DNA of 64,000 nucleotides, taken from Planctomycetota bacterium. GTDB lineage: Bacteria; Planctomycetota; MHYJ01; WSZJ01; JACPWG01. Shown one piece after another: positions 54,401 through 63,575 of the stretch; within the stretch, counting starts at the first letter, position 1; each line of letters begins with the position of its first letter. The notes under the pieces were generated by a model that was given only the letters and a program-made list of their open reading frames with translations, was not told the origin of the DNA and did no database searches. The DNA lies in contig JACPWG010000116.1 in assembly GCA_016197205.1 (NCBI GenBank), positions 1 through 64,000 on the forward strand. Reading direction: 5' to 3'. A program made the translations under genes and the position numbers.

Positions 54401-55787
54401 TCCGCTTGGCCCTCCTCCAGACGATCGCCACCGTGCCGAGCGGCAGCGCCGAGATCGGCTCGCCGGCCAGGTAGCGCCGGCAGTCCTCCGCGAGCGCGGC
54501 GGCGGTCGCGTAGCGGTCCTTGGGTTCCTTGCGGAGACACTTGAGGCAGATCGTCTCGAGGTCCGCGTCGAGATCGGGGACCGTCCGCCGCGGCGGGAGC
54601 GGGTCCTCGTTTTCGATCCGCTGGAGGAGGTTCGCGAGCGTCGGCGCATCGTGAAAGGGAGGACGGCCGGTAAGCATTTCGTAGAGCGTCGCGCCGAGCG
54701 AGTAGATGTCGGTGCGCGCGTCGAGCCCGGCCGAGCCCCCGATCTGTTCGGGACTCATGTAGGAAGGCGTGCCGAGGATCGCGCCGGTGCGCGTGAGCGT
54801 CCGGAGCGACTTCTCCGGATCGCGCGCCTCGGGCATCTGGACTTCGCGTTCCGCGAACTTCGCCAGCCCGAAGTCGAGGATCTTCACGTTGAGGCGCGGC
54901 CCGGCGCCCTCGTGCTCGCGGACGAGGATCACGTTGCCGGGCTTGACGTCGCGATGGAGGATGCCGTGGGCGTGCGCGTACCGGATGGCCTCCGCGAGCT
55001 GCCGGGTGATCTCTGCCGACTCGCGCGGCGAGAGTTCGAGGCGCCGGGCGACCGCGGCGAGCCCCTGCCCGGCGATCAGCTCCATCGTGTAGAAGGGGCG
55101 GCCCTCGGCGTTCCCGACGTCGAGCACCTGCACGATGCCCACGTGCTGCAAGCTGGCGGCCGCCTGGGCCTCCCGATGGAAGCGGCTGACGTCCTCGGGG
55201 TCGGCGCGGTCGCCGAGCAGGAGGAGCTTGAGCGCGACCTCGCGCTCGAGCTGTCGATCGCGGACGCGGTAGACGACGCCGACGCCGCCCCGGCCCAGCT
55301 CCTGGAGGATCTCGTAACGACCTGCGAGCACCGTGGACTCGGCGCCGGAGCGGGCGGAGAGTGGATCGGCGCCCGCGACGGCCGCGCGGCCGACTGTGGC
55401 CTCGCCGTCGTTCACGCGGAGCGTCTGCTCCAGAGGGGTGAGCCCCTCTCCGCGCGGGGACAGCGAGAGCGAGGACGAAGGGGAGGCGGCGGGGTCGAGT
55501 GCGGGGCTGTGCCCCGATGCGGGACCGGGACCGGTCGCGTCCGCGGTCGGGCCCGCGCTCGCAAGCGTGTCGTCGAAATGGAGCGCGGGGTGCTGCGGGA
55601 GTCGGCCGGCCATCGCGCGCGTCAGGGGACCGACCGACCCTTCGGCGCGTTCCCCCTCGCGCAGGGCGTGGATGATGCGGTCCAGCTCCGCCGCCTGGGC
55701 CTGGGAGAGGGGGCCGCTCAGGGCGGCCTCCTTCAGACTCTGGGCGAGCTGGCTGAGCGTCGGGCCGGGTGTCGGCCGTTCTTCCAC
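51477..55787 (-). CDS. Ser/Thr protein kinase with PDZ-like and SUMF1 domains
   Basis: This is 1436 residues from GTG 55787. A promoter (TTGCAC-18-TACAAT at 55847-55818) lies between this codon and the in-frame ATG at 55880, so the ATG is excluded; GAGGG precedes the GTG. The kinase domain is complete: GRGGVG 165-170, Lys187, HRD 278-280, DFG 305-307. A membrane helix is near 452-475. Outside are a long helical region, a run of about 25 Gly (near 823-848) encoded by a 15-bp tandem repeat, a PDZ-like domain (LGFRAEDVVVAIGRAG) and a SUMF1-type C-terminus (YWVYISPGPY, TDAEDFCRWMTA). Confidence 0.93.
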   Translation of the reverse strand: MEERPTPGPTLSQLAQSLKEAALSGPLSQAQAAELDRIIHALREGERAEGSVGPLTRAMAGRLPQHPALHFDDTLASAGPTADATGPGPASGHSPALDPAASPSSSLSLSPRGEGLTPLEQTLRVNDGEATVGRAAVAGADPLSARSGAESTVLAGRYEILQELGRGGVGVVYRVRDRQLEREVALKLLLLGDRADPEDVSRFHREAQAAASLQHVGIVQVLDVGNAEGRPFYTMELIAGQGLAAVARRLELSPRESAEITRQLAEAIRYAHAHGILHRDVKPGNVILVREHEGAGPRLNVKILDFGLAKFAEREVQMPEARDPEKSLRTLTRTGAILGTPSYMSPEQIGGSAGLDARTDIYSLGATLYEMLTGRPPFHDAPTLANLLQRIENEDPLPPRRTVPDLDADLETICLKCLRKEPKDRYATAAALAEDCRRYLAGEPISALPLGTVAIVWRRAKRNKAAAIPLAALVVLVFGVGGAWSARAVLRRADLVRSRAAAWEELEAGRVDAALAAALHAESLAPDDPEIEALVARVRAEELAARGEAAFGAYLAARDEALALEARHDALRKATEGKRAHEDKKPLWDLAADLQSVWQRRERHFAGAVAAFTEALGHWNEHPTARVRLADLNWDRFLQAERSRNVVEQHAYRELVLGFAPEKYQDVVRGERETTVRFLLPAGWERGVVETYLYRYESHPAPPVLVPVPFDPGMRATCGEARLGPAEPLPLSLLATPEPEGPRSFSAAQLAELERHTQALLSAGEDAAAVPGLDLLTRAVPASAEHAYRLACALLAVSSGPDPRQRLLDAVGGGKGKGTIEIRGIGGGGGGGGGGGGGGGGGGGGGGPRPEPAPLPRIELPPNSWLGLLQEGAATAAWREAVFLSLAEALRRGSADAARLGVDARLAALREDPRFLVFLAVARGEVPRRHARLTHTVPGSQAERLGFRAEDVVVAIGRAGQADAPAETADQVRALVQAVPRGEAFDVVLQRGAARVRVSAIGGERLGIEMAPVDLRPEGPTAFPLRLVEADEGAATNGGGGARAGAAAAARASDPALAARARSVHLLAQTPRNRVDLHPTAAGRAGGGQEAVFRVRLPRGSYLLVVASGQGLLEVRYPFIVERDRDWKEDCELPALGGAPVTPPGVDAEEAGSPRYWVYISPGPYQASGDPLAQQAPARDAGAVRVPRGVAGGGTGTAAGAGAAGAACGGAGAGTGYFIGRFEVSSAVYLSYLNDRGWHNPEEAFARCPRGTVLVNEESAFWAMNAKGLLQIRARRAGWRDDWAVFCVTWTDAEDFCRWMTARVGGGRWEYRLPTEDEWEKAARGPDGRYFPWGDESDPSFCRMQESRSGERPPGHEPRGLFPLDESPYGVRDMAGGVSEWTANEPGARGRWRILKGGAWASSMPLCRAAHRVATGSEYLDSYLGFRVVATRRDAR
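53251..53310 (-). repeat. 15-bp tandem repeat, four units, encoding poly-Gly
   Basis: Four exact copies of GCCCCCTCCGCCGCC on the plus strand. The unit is a multiple of three, so length changes would keep the frame. Confidence 0.9.
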
Positions 55788-55817
55788 GGGCGGACCCTCG
55801 CGCACGGACCGCGGGGG

Positions 55818-55847
55818 ATTGTACTCCGGAGGCGGGGCCGGGTGCAA
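55818..55847 (-). promoter_or_regulatory. Sigma-70-like promoter of the PDZ/SUMF1 kinase
   Basis: Minus strand: TTGCAC, an 18-bp spacer, then TACAAT. It decides the GTG 55787 start. Confidence 0.6.
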
Positions 55848-56010
55848 CGTCAATTGGCGACGGAGGGAGCGAATACCCACCCCGCGTTGGGATCTCGGTC
55901 GCGACTACGCACGTCGGGGAATTCAGGTGCGCCCTCTTGCGCCCTTCGGATACGATGAACCCAGGGGAGCCCAGCCTGTCGATCCATGGCGCAAGGAGGG
56001 AGCTCGACCG

Positions 56011-56157
56011 ATGAGTGATCCGATGGAGACGGCGAGCACAGCCCGCCCAGCATCGTTCTCCGCCGGCTACGGGCCTGGCGTCACGGCCACTGGTCCCCGT
56101 TCTCGCCTCCGGGCGCACGAGTCCGCTGACGCAAGAGCCGTCTGCCACGCCGCTTGA
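56011..56157 (+). CDS. Possible 48-residue peptide
   Basis: ATG 56011 is preceded by a near-perfect AAGGAGGGAG and a TACGAT -10-like box. The product has no motif, membrane segment or Cys pattern, and could be the truncated start of a lost gene. Otherwise the 55788-56207 spacer appears empty. Confidence 0.3.
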   Translation: MSDPMETASTARPASFSAGYGPGVTATGPRSRLRAHESADARAVCHAA

Positions 56158-56207
56158 TTGCGTGCCGGTCCGCGCGGGAGCGGCGATCCCGGCCGCGGGA
56201 TGAAGGC

Positions 56208-56849
56208 TTAGGACTTCACGTAGGCTCTACGGTCCACGGCCTCAACAAGATCGTCTCGAAACCACCCGATGAGCTCCAGCACGCTCGCGTGCATTTCGTC
56301 GTACTCAGCAGGAGCGATGTCAACGCGCTCCCCGTGCGCGATTCGGTTTCGGTTTGCCAGGAGCCTTTCGTCGAGGAAGGCTTTCTTGGTCTCATAGCGA
56401 ATGGATTGCAAGCCCAGCAGGACCGTGATCTCGCGCAACTGGTCGGAGTTGAGATTGGCCACCCCACGCAGGGCTTCCGCCCACGGAAGCTCGCGCCGTT
56501 CGTGCATTCCCCCCATTAGGACCTGAACCAAAGACGCATGTACGGAGAGGCGCTCCGTTGCATCTCGATTTCGGAGTTCACCACGGAGACAGAGGGCTAC
56601 AAGGCTCGGCGGCAACTCTCGAAGGCGAAGCCGGCGCAGAGAGACGAAATTGAGGTATGCGGACGCGCCAAATTTTACGAACCCCTCCCAGTGCGCATAG
56701 AGTAGGCAAACAGAGGCCCGCAACCAGATGGGCTTCACATGTTCACGAAGGTCCGCCAAGGCAAACCTCGCGGTCGTGATCTCACGCTTGCGCCAGGAGA
56801 GGTCACGATCCAACGCTCCATGCAAGTCGTCCGGCGTCTGCAGTCTCAA
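56208..56849 (-). CDS. MAE_28990/MAE_18760-like HEPN protein
   Basis: This 213-residue protein is all-alpha with the HEPN active-site signature RNRIAHGE near 168-175 (R-x4-H), typical of RNases. The N-terminal WLRASVCLLYAHWEGFVKFG matches MAE_28990-type HEPN proteins. It overlaps the DUF262 gene by four bases (ATGA), so the two are one unit. GC content is lower than that of the surroundings, a sign of transfer. HEPN proteins linked to DUF262 are known from defence or toxin-antitoxin contexts. Predicted role: RNA cleavage restrained or triggered by the partner; this is inferred. Confidence 0.82.
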   Translation of the reverse strand: MRLQTPDDLHGALDRDLSWRKREITTARFALADLREHVKPIWLRASVCLLYAHWEGFVKFGASAYLNFVSLRRLRLRELPPSLVALCLRGELRNRDATERLSVHASLVQVLMGGMHERRELPWAEALRGVANLNSDQLREITVLLGLQSIRYETKKAFLDERLLANRNRIAHGERVDIAPAEYDEMHASVLELIGWFRDDLVEAVDRRAYVKS

Positions 56850-58009
56850 GACTTGAACAGCTTTCGGCCGAGCGGGATCGTGACGGGGATCCTAGAAGAA
56901 GCTCGAACTCCAGAGCCGATCCCTTCGACAAACTGCTGGTTTCCCCAGAGTCCCTTTGCCACTCCAACCACGTCCTTGCGCAAGTCCCGATTCCGGTAGG
57001 TCTCGTAGTGATAACCCAGCCCAAGAGCGAGAACCTCGAACGCCGAAATGAGAAACCCACCCACGAATCCATTTCGAGCCGGGTCATGCCGCTTGAACGA
57101 GTCCTCGCCGAGGTTCTGGTCCAGCGTCTTGAACGCAAACTGAAAGGCTGCTGCTTCGTGTTCCGGCTTGAAGCCGGGATCCAGGGCCAGAGAGACGATC
57201 CGTTCGGTCAAGAAGTCACCCAGGTCAACGACCTTCCGGAGATCAGGGTCGGACAGCCGCCTCAGGACCAGGAAGCGCACCACGAGCTCGAGGTCGTACT
57301 GTTCGTCCGCCGCCCGATCCGAGATCGCAATGCAATGGCGGAAATGCTCATCGCCGGACAGGTTGCGGAGCCAGGCGAACACTTCCCGCTTGGCCATGAT
57401 CAACAGGCAATTCCTCACCTCCTGATCGGAAAGAGGAGAGCCCAGGGTGTTCAACCTCTGAAAGAGTTCGTACTTGCTCGAGTCGTCGCTTTCTCGAAGT
57501 ACGATCTTGACATCGATTTTCGCCCGCTTGATCAGGCGCTGGTTTGTTGACCCGAGTGCGTCAGGTGCGCCATCAGCAAGACCCCATTTCTTACCGCCCA
57601 GAGCCGGCAAGAAACGCGTGCCTTGCAGCTCCAGAGCCGGGAGCAAGTTGCCGTCTTGATCGCGAAGGATGCCCACGTACTCGAAGATCGTAGAGAGGCG
57701 CTGCAGCCCGTCGATGACGTCCCACACACCGTCCTGCCGTTGCGAGACGAAGATCGAAGGAATGGGAATCCCCAACAGCAGCGACTCTATGAGGCGCGAT
57801 TTCTGCAGAGGGGACCAGCGATAGAATCGCTGGAATTCCGGATGAAGGTCGATTTCGTGCTGTTCGTACATGCTGATCAGCTCGCCGATGGACATAGGAT
57901 ATCCATCGCTCTTGATCTTCGCCCGCTTCGCCTCAAGCTGGCTTTCAAGATCCCGGTTCACAACTGAGGGCCTCGGGCTCGTCTCGCGAGAGAGCGCCTT
58001 CGTGCTCAC
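56846..58009 (-). CDS. DUF262 (ParB/Srx-like NTPase) protein
   Basis: This 387-residue protein starts at GTG 58009 with AGGAGG 7 bases upstream. The hallmark nucleotide-binding motif is IDGLQRLSTI (the family's DGxQR), followed by an FQRLN motif (FQRLNTLGSPLSDQEVRN). The N-terminus LHPEFQRFYRWSPLQKSRLI is typical. DUF262 is the domain of GmrS, BrxU and SspE, modification-dependent anti-phage enzymes. No DUF1524 HNH nuclease is fused; instead the HEPN gene follows with an overlapping start. A weak TACAAT -10 is near 58105-58110 (minus). Confidence 0.9.
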   Translation of the reverse strand: MSTKALSRETSPRPSVVNRDLESQLEAKRAKIKSDGYPMSIGELISMYEQHEIDLHPEFQRFYRWSPLQKSRLIESLLLGIPIPSIFVSQRQDGVWDVIDGLQRLSTIFEYVGILRDQDGNLLPALELQGTRFLPALGGKKWGLADGAPDALGSTNQRLIKRAKIDVKIVLRESDDSSKYELFQRLNTLGSPLSDQEVRNCLLIMAKREVFAWLRNLSGDEHFRHCIAISDRAADEQYDLELVVRFLVLRRLSDPDLRKVVDLGDFLTERIVSLALDPGFKPEHEAAAFQFAFKTLDQNLGEDSFKRHDPARNGFVGGFLISAFEVLALGLGYHYETYRNRDLRKDVVGVAKGLWGNQQFVEGIGSGVRASSRIPVTIPLGRKLFKS

Positions 58010-58233
58010 AATGGAACCTCCTCTACTGATCGGCAATGAGTGGGGTTTTCGGGGTTCCCTCATGACTCCCCCCCCAGGACACCTGGACGAAAGAACAAGA
58101 GTACATTGTAGCCCCCGAAAGCTCGGAGGTCCACTCTCAGATTCGAACCCAAACTGCAGAATTCCCAACAATACTCCCGGGTCCGAAACCGTGTCCGGCG
58201 CTGGCGCGTAGCCGCAAACCACTGCCAGGTAGG

Positions 58234-59337
<1,104 letters not shown>

Positions 59338-59343
59338 GAGCGG

Positions 59344-60516
59344 TCACTCCCCTCGCAAGGTGACGGCCGGATCCACCGCGAGCGCGCGGCGGACGGGCAC
59401 GATCGAAGAAACGAGGGCGACGGCGACGCCGGTCCCGAGGGCGACGAACGGAACGCGGAGGTCCACGCCCGGCGCCGTCCCGAACACCTGACGCGCGACG
59501 AGGTCCGAAAGGGCAAGGCCCAGGAGGCCCCCGGGCAGCCCGCCCGCGACGCCCACGAGCGCGCCCTCCGTCAAAAAAAGAGCGAGGACCTGTCGCCCCC
59601 CGGCCCCGAGCACCTTCATGAGTCCGATCTCCGGCCGGCGCTCCATGACCGAAAGCGTCAGCGCGCCGGTCACGGCGATCCCCGCGGTCGTGAGCACCAC
59701 GCAGGAAATCAGGGCGAGCAGCCACTCGATGCGGGCGAGCACGGCCTCCTCGGCCGCATTCACCTGATCGAGACCGCGCAGGAGCGTCTCCGGCGCCTCG
59801 CGCTCGAGCCGTGCCCGGAGCGAGGGAATCTCGGCCGCCGAGCTCGCGCGCACCTCGACGTAGTTCGACAGCCCCGCGTCCGCCGCGAGGGCGCGCACGG
59901 CCTCGAGGGGCGCAATCGCGAGCCCCTCCTCCTCCCCCATCCCGTCGATGAGGGCGACGAGCACAGCCTCGCGCTCGCCACCGGCCGCGCTGAACTTTCG
60001 CCGCTCTCCCAGCCGCCACGCCAGACGGGCGGCGAGACGTGGACTCGCGGCGACCTGGAGTCCCGACCCGCCGGCCGGCTCCGCGCCGAAGCCCGGGCCT
60101 TGCAGCGTCCACCAGGGACGGAACGCGGCCACGCGCGCCGGGTCGGTACCCGCGAGCAGCACCTCTTCGCTCCCGACCGATGCGCGCACCAGCGCGACGA
60201 CGCGGGCTTGCACCCCTTCGCCGAGCGCCGCGAGGGCGTGCGCGAGCGACGCGGCCGGGATCCCGCGCGCGCCGCCCGCCGTGCCGAACGAGAGTCCGCC
60301 GGCGCCGACCTCCGTCCCCTCCGCCCGCGGCACGAGGTAGGCGTTCGCGCCGAACTCCGCCGCCGCGCGCTGGAGGTTGCCCCGGATCCCGAAGGAGAGA
60401 TTGAGCGCGAGCGCGACCATCGACGTGCCGAGCGCGAGGGCGAGCGAGGCCACCGCGAAGCGCATGGGCCGCCGCGTGAGGGAGCGGAGGACGAGCTTGG
60501 GGAAAAGACGGTTCAC
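59344..60516 (-). CDS. FtsX-like ABC transporter permease (1)
   Basis: This is 390 residues from GTG 60516, overlapping the preceding permease stop (GTGA) with AAGGAGGG upstream. One N-terminal and three C-terminal membrane helices flank a large extracytoplasmic domain; the FtsX signature MERRPEIGLMKVLGAGGRQV is near 285-304. In FTR1/P19-type loci, two such permeases pair with one MacB-like ATPase, and that pairing is repeated here. The ATPase follows 6 bp after the stop. Confidence 0.92.
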   Translation of the reverse strand: MNRLFPKLVLRSLTRRPMRFAVASLALALGTSMVALALNLSFGIRGNLQRAAAEFGANAYLVPRAEGTEVGAGGLSFGTAGGARGIPAASLAHALAALGEGVQARVVALVRASVGSEEVLLAGTDPARVAAFRPWWTLQGPGFGAEPAGGSGLQVAASPRLAARLAWRLGERRKFSAAGGEREAVLVALIDGMGEEEGLAIAPLEAVRALAADAGLSNYVEVRASSAAEIPSLRARLEREAPETLLRGLDQVNAAEEAVLARIEWLLALISCVVLTTAGIAVTGALTLSVMERRPEIGLMKVLGAGGRQVLALFLTEGALVGVAGGLPGGLLGLALSDLVARQVFGTAPGVDLRVPFVALGTGVAVALVSSIVPVRRALAVDPAVTLRGE

Positions 60517-61841
60517 GCGCCCTCCTTCAGCACCAGGATCGGCTGGAGCGCGAGCGTGGTGAGGATCGGGCGCAGGCAGCCGGCGAAGACGATGCCGCAA
60601 GAGAGGAGCAGCATGAGCGGGAGAAGGGACGGGACGACGCTTCCGGGCACGCCGAAGACGTGTAGGGTGATCACCTGAGACAGCAGGACGCCGAGCCCGT
60701 ACCCCGCGAGCCCCCCGGCCAGCCCGAGCAGGCAGCTCTCCGCGAGGAACTGCAGCAGGATGGGCCGGGTGCCGCCGCCGAGCGTCCGCATCAGAGCGAT
60801 CTCCTGCCGCCGCGCGAGGATCACCGAGGACATCGTCGTGGCGACGCCGAGCGCGGCCGCCAGGAGCGCGAGCGCGGTGACGAGGACGAGGAGGAGGTGG
60901 ACCTTCGAGAGGAAGCGCCCCTCGGCCCGCGTGACCGCGAGGATCGGTTCGGCCCGGCAGCCCGGCAGGGCGTTCTGGAGCTGGCGGGCGATGGTCGAAG
61001 GGTAGGGCGTGCAGCTCCAGCGCTCGCGCTCCGCGGGGGTGAGGGCGTCGAGGTCGCGCAGCGCCTTTTCCTCGGGCACGGTGAGCGCGCTCACCAGGAC
61101 CTTGGCGACGGCGCCGGGCCGGCCGACCAGGCGCTGGACCGCGCCGAGGTGGGCGAACGCCTGTCCTTCCTCGAACCCACCCGTGTGGAGGATGCCGGCG
61201 ACCTCGCAGAGGAGGAAGCGCTCCCCACAGGAGAGCTCGAGCCGGTCGCCGGGGCGCGCGCGCAGGTCGGCGGCGAGGTCCGCACCGAGCAGCAGCCGGC
61301 ACCGCTCGACGGCGCCGGCGCCGGTGTCTCCCCCCGTGTCGTCGGGCCAGCGCCCGTCCACGCGCCACCAGGGGGAGACCGCGCGCGCGCCCGCGGGCAC
61401 GCCTCGCGCGCCGGGGAGGCCGGCGCCGCCGTTTCCCGGACCGCCGCCGAAGGTCCCGCCGAACCACGTGCCGACGAGCAGCAGGGACCGGCCCGTTTGC
61501 GATTCGCACGCAGGGGCATAGAGGTAGGGTGAAACCCCGAGGAGGTTGTTCCTCCAGAAAATGCGGAGCAGCGCGGGCAGCGCGGACTCGTCCAGGGTTC
61601 GCCCCTCCCCCAGCCCCCCGAGCCGCACGCCGCCGGCGGAGAGCGGGGCGAGTTCCCCCTCCGGGACGACGAGGATGTTCGCCCCGTAGCGCCGCAGCTC
61701 CTGCCCGAGGTGGTCGTTGATCCCGAGCGTGACGTTGAGCAGCGCGGTCTCGAGCCCGATCCCGGTCACCACCGAGAGAACCGAGAGCAGCTTTTTTTTC
61801 CGGTCGCGCTTCAAGTTTTCCCAGACGAGCGTGGCGAGCAT
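60513..61841 (-). CDS. FtsX-like ABC transporter permease (2)
   Basis: This is 442 residues with the same architecture: an N-terminal helix (LSVLSVVTGIGLETALL), an extracytoplasmic domain of about 230 residues, three C-terminal helices and the ARRQEIALMRTLGGGTRPI motif. A Gly-rich patch and an A8 run (61792-61799, Lys-Lys-Lys near the start) are notable. It starts 7 bp after the FTR1-DUF2318 stop. Confidence 0.92.
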   Translation of the reverse strand: MLATLVWENLKRDRKKKLLSVLSVVTGIGLETALLNVTLGINDHLGQELRRYGANILVVPEGELAPLSAGGVRLGGLGEGRTLDESALPALLRIFWRNNLLGVSPYLYAPACESQTGRSLLLVGTWFGGTFGGGPGNGGAGLPGARGVPAGARAVSPWWRVDGRWPDDTGGDTGAGAVERCRLLLGADLAADLRARPGDRLELSCGERFLLCEVAGILHTGGFEEGQAFAHLGAVQRLVGRPGAVAKVLVSALTVPEEKALRDLDALTPAERERWSCTPYPSTIARQLQNALPGCRAEPILAVTRAEGRFLSKVHLLLVLVTALALLAAALGVATTMSSVILARRQEIALMRTLGGGTRPILLQFLAESCLLGLAGGLAGYGLGVLLSQVITLHVFGVPGSVVPSLLPLMLLLSCGIVFAGCLRPILTTLALQPILVLKEGA

Positions 61842-61848
61842 GGGCGGC

Positions 61849-63174
61849 TCACTTGCTGACGTGTTCGCAGGACCGCTCGACGTCGGCGAGGCTGAAGACG
61901 AGCGAGCCCTCGCGGACCGCGGCCTCGACCTTGATCGGGTTGCAGCCCCCTTCGGCGCCGATCGTGCTCACGAGGATGGGGGCGCCGCAGTGGCGGCAGA
62001 TGACCTGGTCCTCTTCCTGGTAGTACCCCTCAGGACCGCAGATCTGGCACGCGTCGAGGGTCACCGCATAGGCGCCGTCGCCCGTCTTCAGCGCAAGCAG
62101 TCGGACCTCGCCGCCCGCGGCGGTGGTTCGATAAAAGTGCAGCTTGCCGTCCTCGAGGGGAGCGAGCGGGACCCTGAGGACGTTGCCGCCGGCCTCCTGT
62201 GGAAGGACCTCGGCCTCGGAGCGCGCGGGCGGCGCCATGTGTGCGGAGGACCCGAGGAGGAGCACGCCCCCGGCGAGTCCGACGGCGGCGAGGGTGACGC
62301 GCCAGGCCTTTTCGGAGCGGGCACGGGCCAGGACCTTTCGCTGCTCCGCCGGGTTGGCGGCCGTAGCCGCAACGCCGCCCGCTGAAACGGACGCGGGGGC
62401 GGGGGCACGGGCAGGGGCCGGCCCTCCTCCTTGGCTGGAGGCGAAGGTGACCCAGAGGACGGAGAGGACGAGGACGGCGGCGAAGAGGTACAAGTGGCCG
62501 CCGGTGTCGTTCACGATGGGGCCGATGACGGCCATCTCCGCGCGGCTTGCCGGCAGGAGCTGCGCCTCGGATAGCTCGTGGATGCCGCCGACGAGAAGCT
62601 GAAGCGTGAGGAAACCGAGGAGGACCGAGGTCACGGTGAAGAACTTGGCGAGATTGACGCGCACGGTGCCGCGGATGAAGGCCACGCCGAAGAGGAGGGC
62701 GAGGCCGCCGCCGAGGAGAAACCCTTCCACTTTCTGGAAGTGCGCGGAGGTGGCCTGGAAGCCGTTCATGAAGAGGAGCAGTTCCACGCCTTCGCGGAAC
62801 ACGGTGACGAAGGCGAAGGCGGCGATGCCGAAGCCCGCGGCGCCGGCGCCGGTGAGGTGGGCCATGCGCCCTTCCATCTCGGCCTTCAGGTGACGGCCCG
62901 CCTTCCACATCCAGACGAGCAGGGTGCCGACGAAGAACGCCGCCACGAGCATGAGCACGCCCTCGTAGACCTCCTCGTTGATTTTGAGGGCGGAGAGGGC
63001 GTCGGAGAGCCAGAGGGCGCCGGCGATGCTCGGGAGGAGCGCGGCGACGAAGCCGCCCCAGGCCCAGCGGGTCAGCTCGGGCCGGCCGATTTTCTGGAGG
63101 TAGGCCAGGATGATCCCCATCACGAGGGCGATCTCGATCCCTTCGCGAAGGGAGACGACGAAGGTCTGGAACAT
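61849..63174 (-). CDS. FTR1-type iron permease fused to DUF2318
   Basis: This is 441 residues from ATG 63174 with GGAGGTGA upstream. The N-terminal part is an FTR1 permease with about seven helices and two REGxE iron motifs, REGIE 10-14 and REGVE 127-131. The C-terminal part, after a helix near 320-335, is DUF2318: DACQICGPEGYY (Cys376/379), CRHCGAP (Cys393/396) and GGCNPI. In Campylobacter the corresponding functions are separate genes (FTR1 and a DUF2318 membrane protein) beside P19. No P19 is present here. Confidence 0.93.
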   Translation of the reverse strand: MFQTFVVSLREGIEIALVMGIILAYLQKIGRPELTRWAWGGFVAALLPSIAGALWLSDALSALKINEEVYEGVLMLVAAFFVGTLLVWMWKAGRHLKAEMEGRMAHLTGAGAAGFGIAAFAFVTVFREGVELLLFMNGFQATSAHFQKVEGFLLGGGLALLFGVAFIRGTVRVNLAKFFTVTSVLLGFLTLQLLVGGIHELSEAQLLPASRAEMAVIGPIVNDTGGHLYLFAAVLVLSVLWVTFASSQGGGPAPARAPAPASVSAGGVAATAANPAEQRKVLARARSEKAWRVTLAAVGLAGGVLLLGSSAHMAPPARSEAEVLPQEAGGNVLRVPLAPLEDGKLHFYRTTAAGGEVRLLALKTGDGAYAVTLDACQICGPEGYYQEEDQVICRHCGAPILVSTIGAEGGCNPIKVEAAVREGSLVFSLADVERSCEHVSK

Positions 63175-63260
63175 CGGGTGTTTCACCTCCGGGGGAGTGC
63201 GATAGGACTGCAACCAGAGCGCAGCTCGAAAACCGGCAACGGAACCACGGCTTTCCCAGA

Positions 63261-63562
63261 GCAGCCGATGGCCGCAACCGAAGGGACGAGCCACCGAAAA
63301 CGCCGAAGACGCCGAAGGAAGAAACTCTTGCGAATCGATGGGCGCAGCCGATCCGAACCGTGACCGTGAGGGAGCGGTCTCGGCGCGTCCTTCGGATCTT
63401 TCGGGTTCGGTCCCGCCCGCGATCGACGAAGAACCGCGAATTACGCCAACTTCGCGAATTTCCGCGGGGAAAGCGTTGCCCAAAAAACAAGCTTTTGGGC
63501 TGTTGTGTCACAGCTTGCGACGATTCCAATCTGTGAAATCCGTGCAATCCCTGGTTTTCGTG
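63261..63562 (+). repeat. Dispersed composite repeat, copy 3
   Basis: On the plus strand this aligns with 1956-2247 and 10692-10948 (minus); core 63355-63381. It fills the spacer between the Fur and FTR1 genes. Confidence 0.85.
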
Positions 63563-63575
63563 GCGCTCGACAAGG

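Noticed and set aside
24050..55787. SUMF1 domains as true formylglycine-generating enzymes
   Set aside because: They are C-terminal parts of membrane kinases, no sulfatase genes are near, and enzyme cysteines are not clearly conserved.
55788..55880. Upstream ATG start for the PDZ/SUMF1 kinase
   Set aside because: A promoter (-10 TACAAT) lies downstream of that ATG, so it would not be in the transcript.
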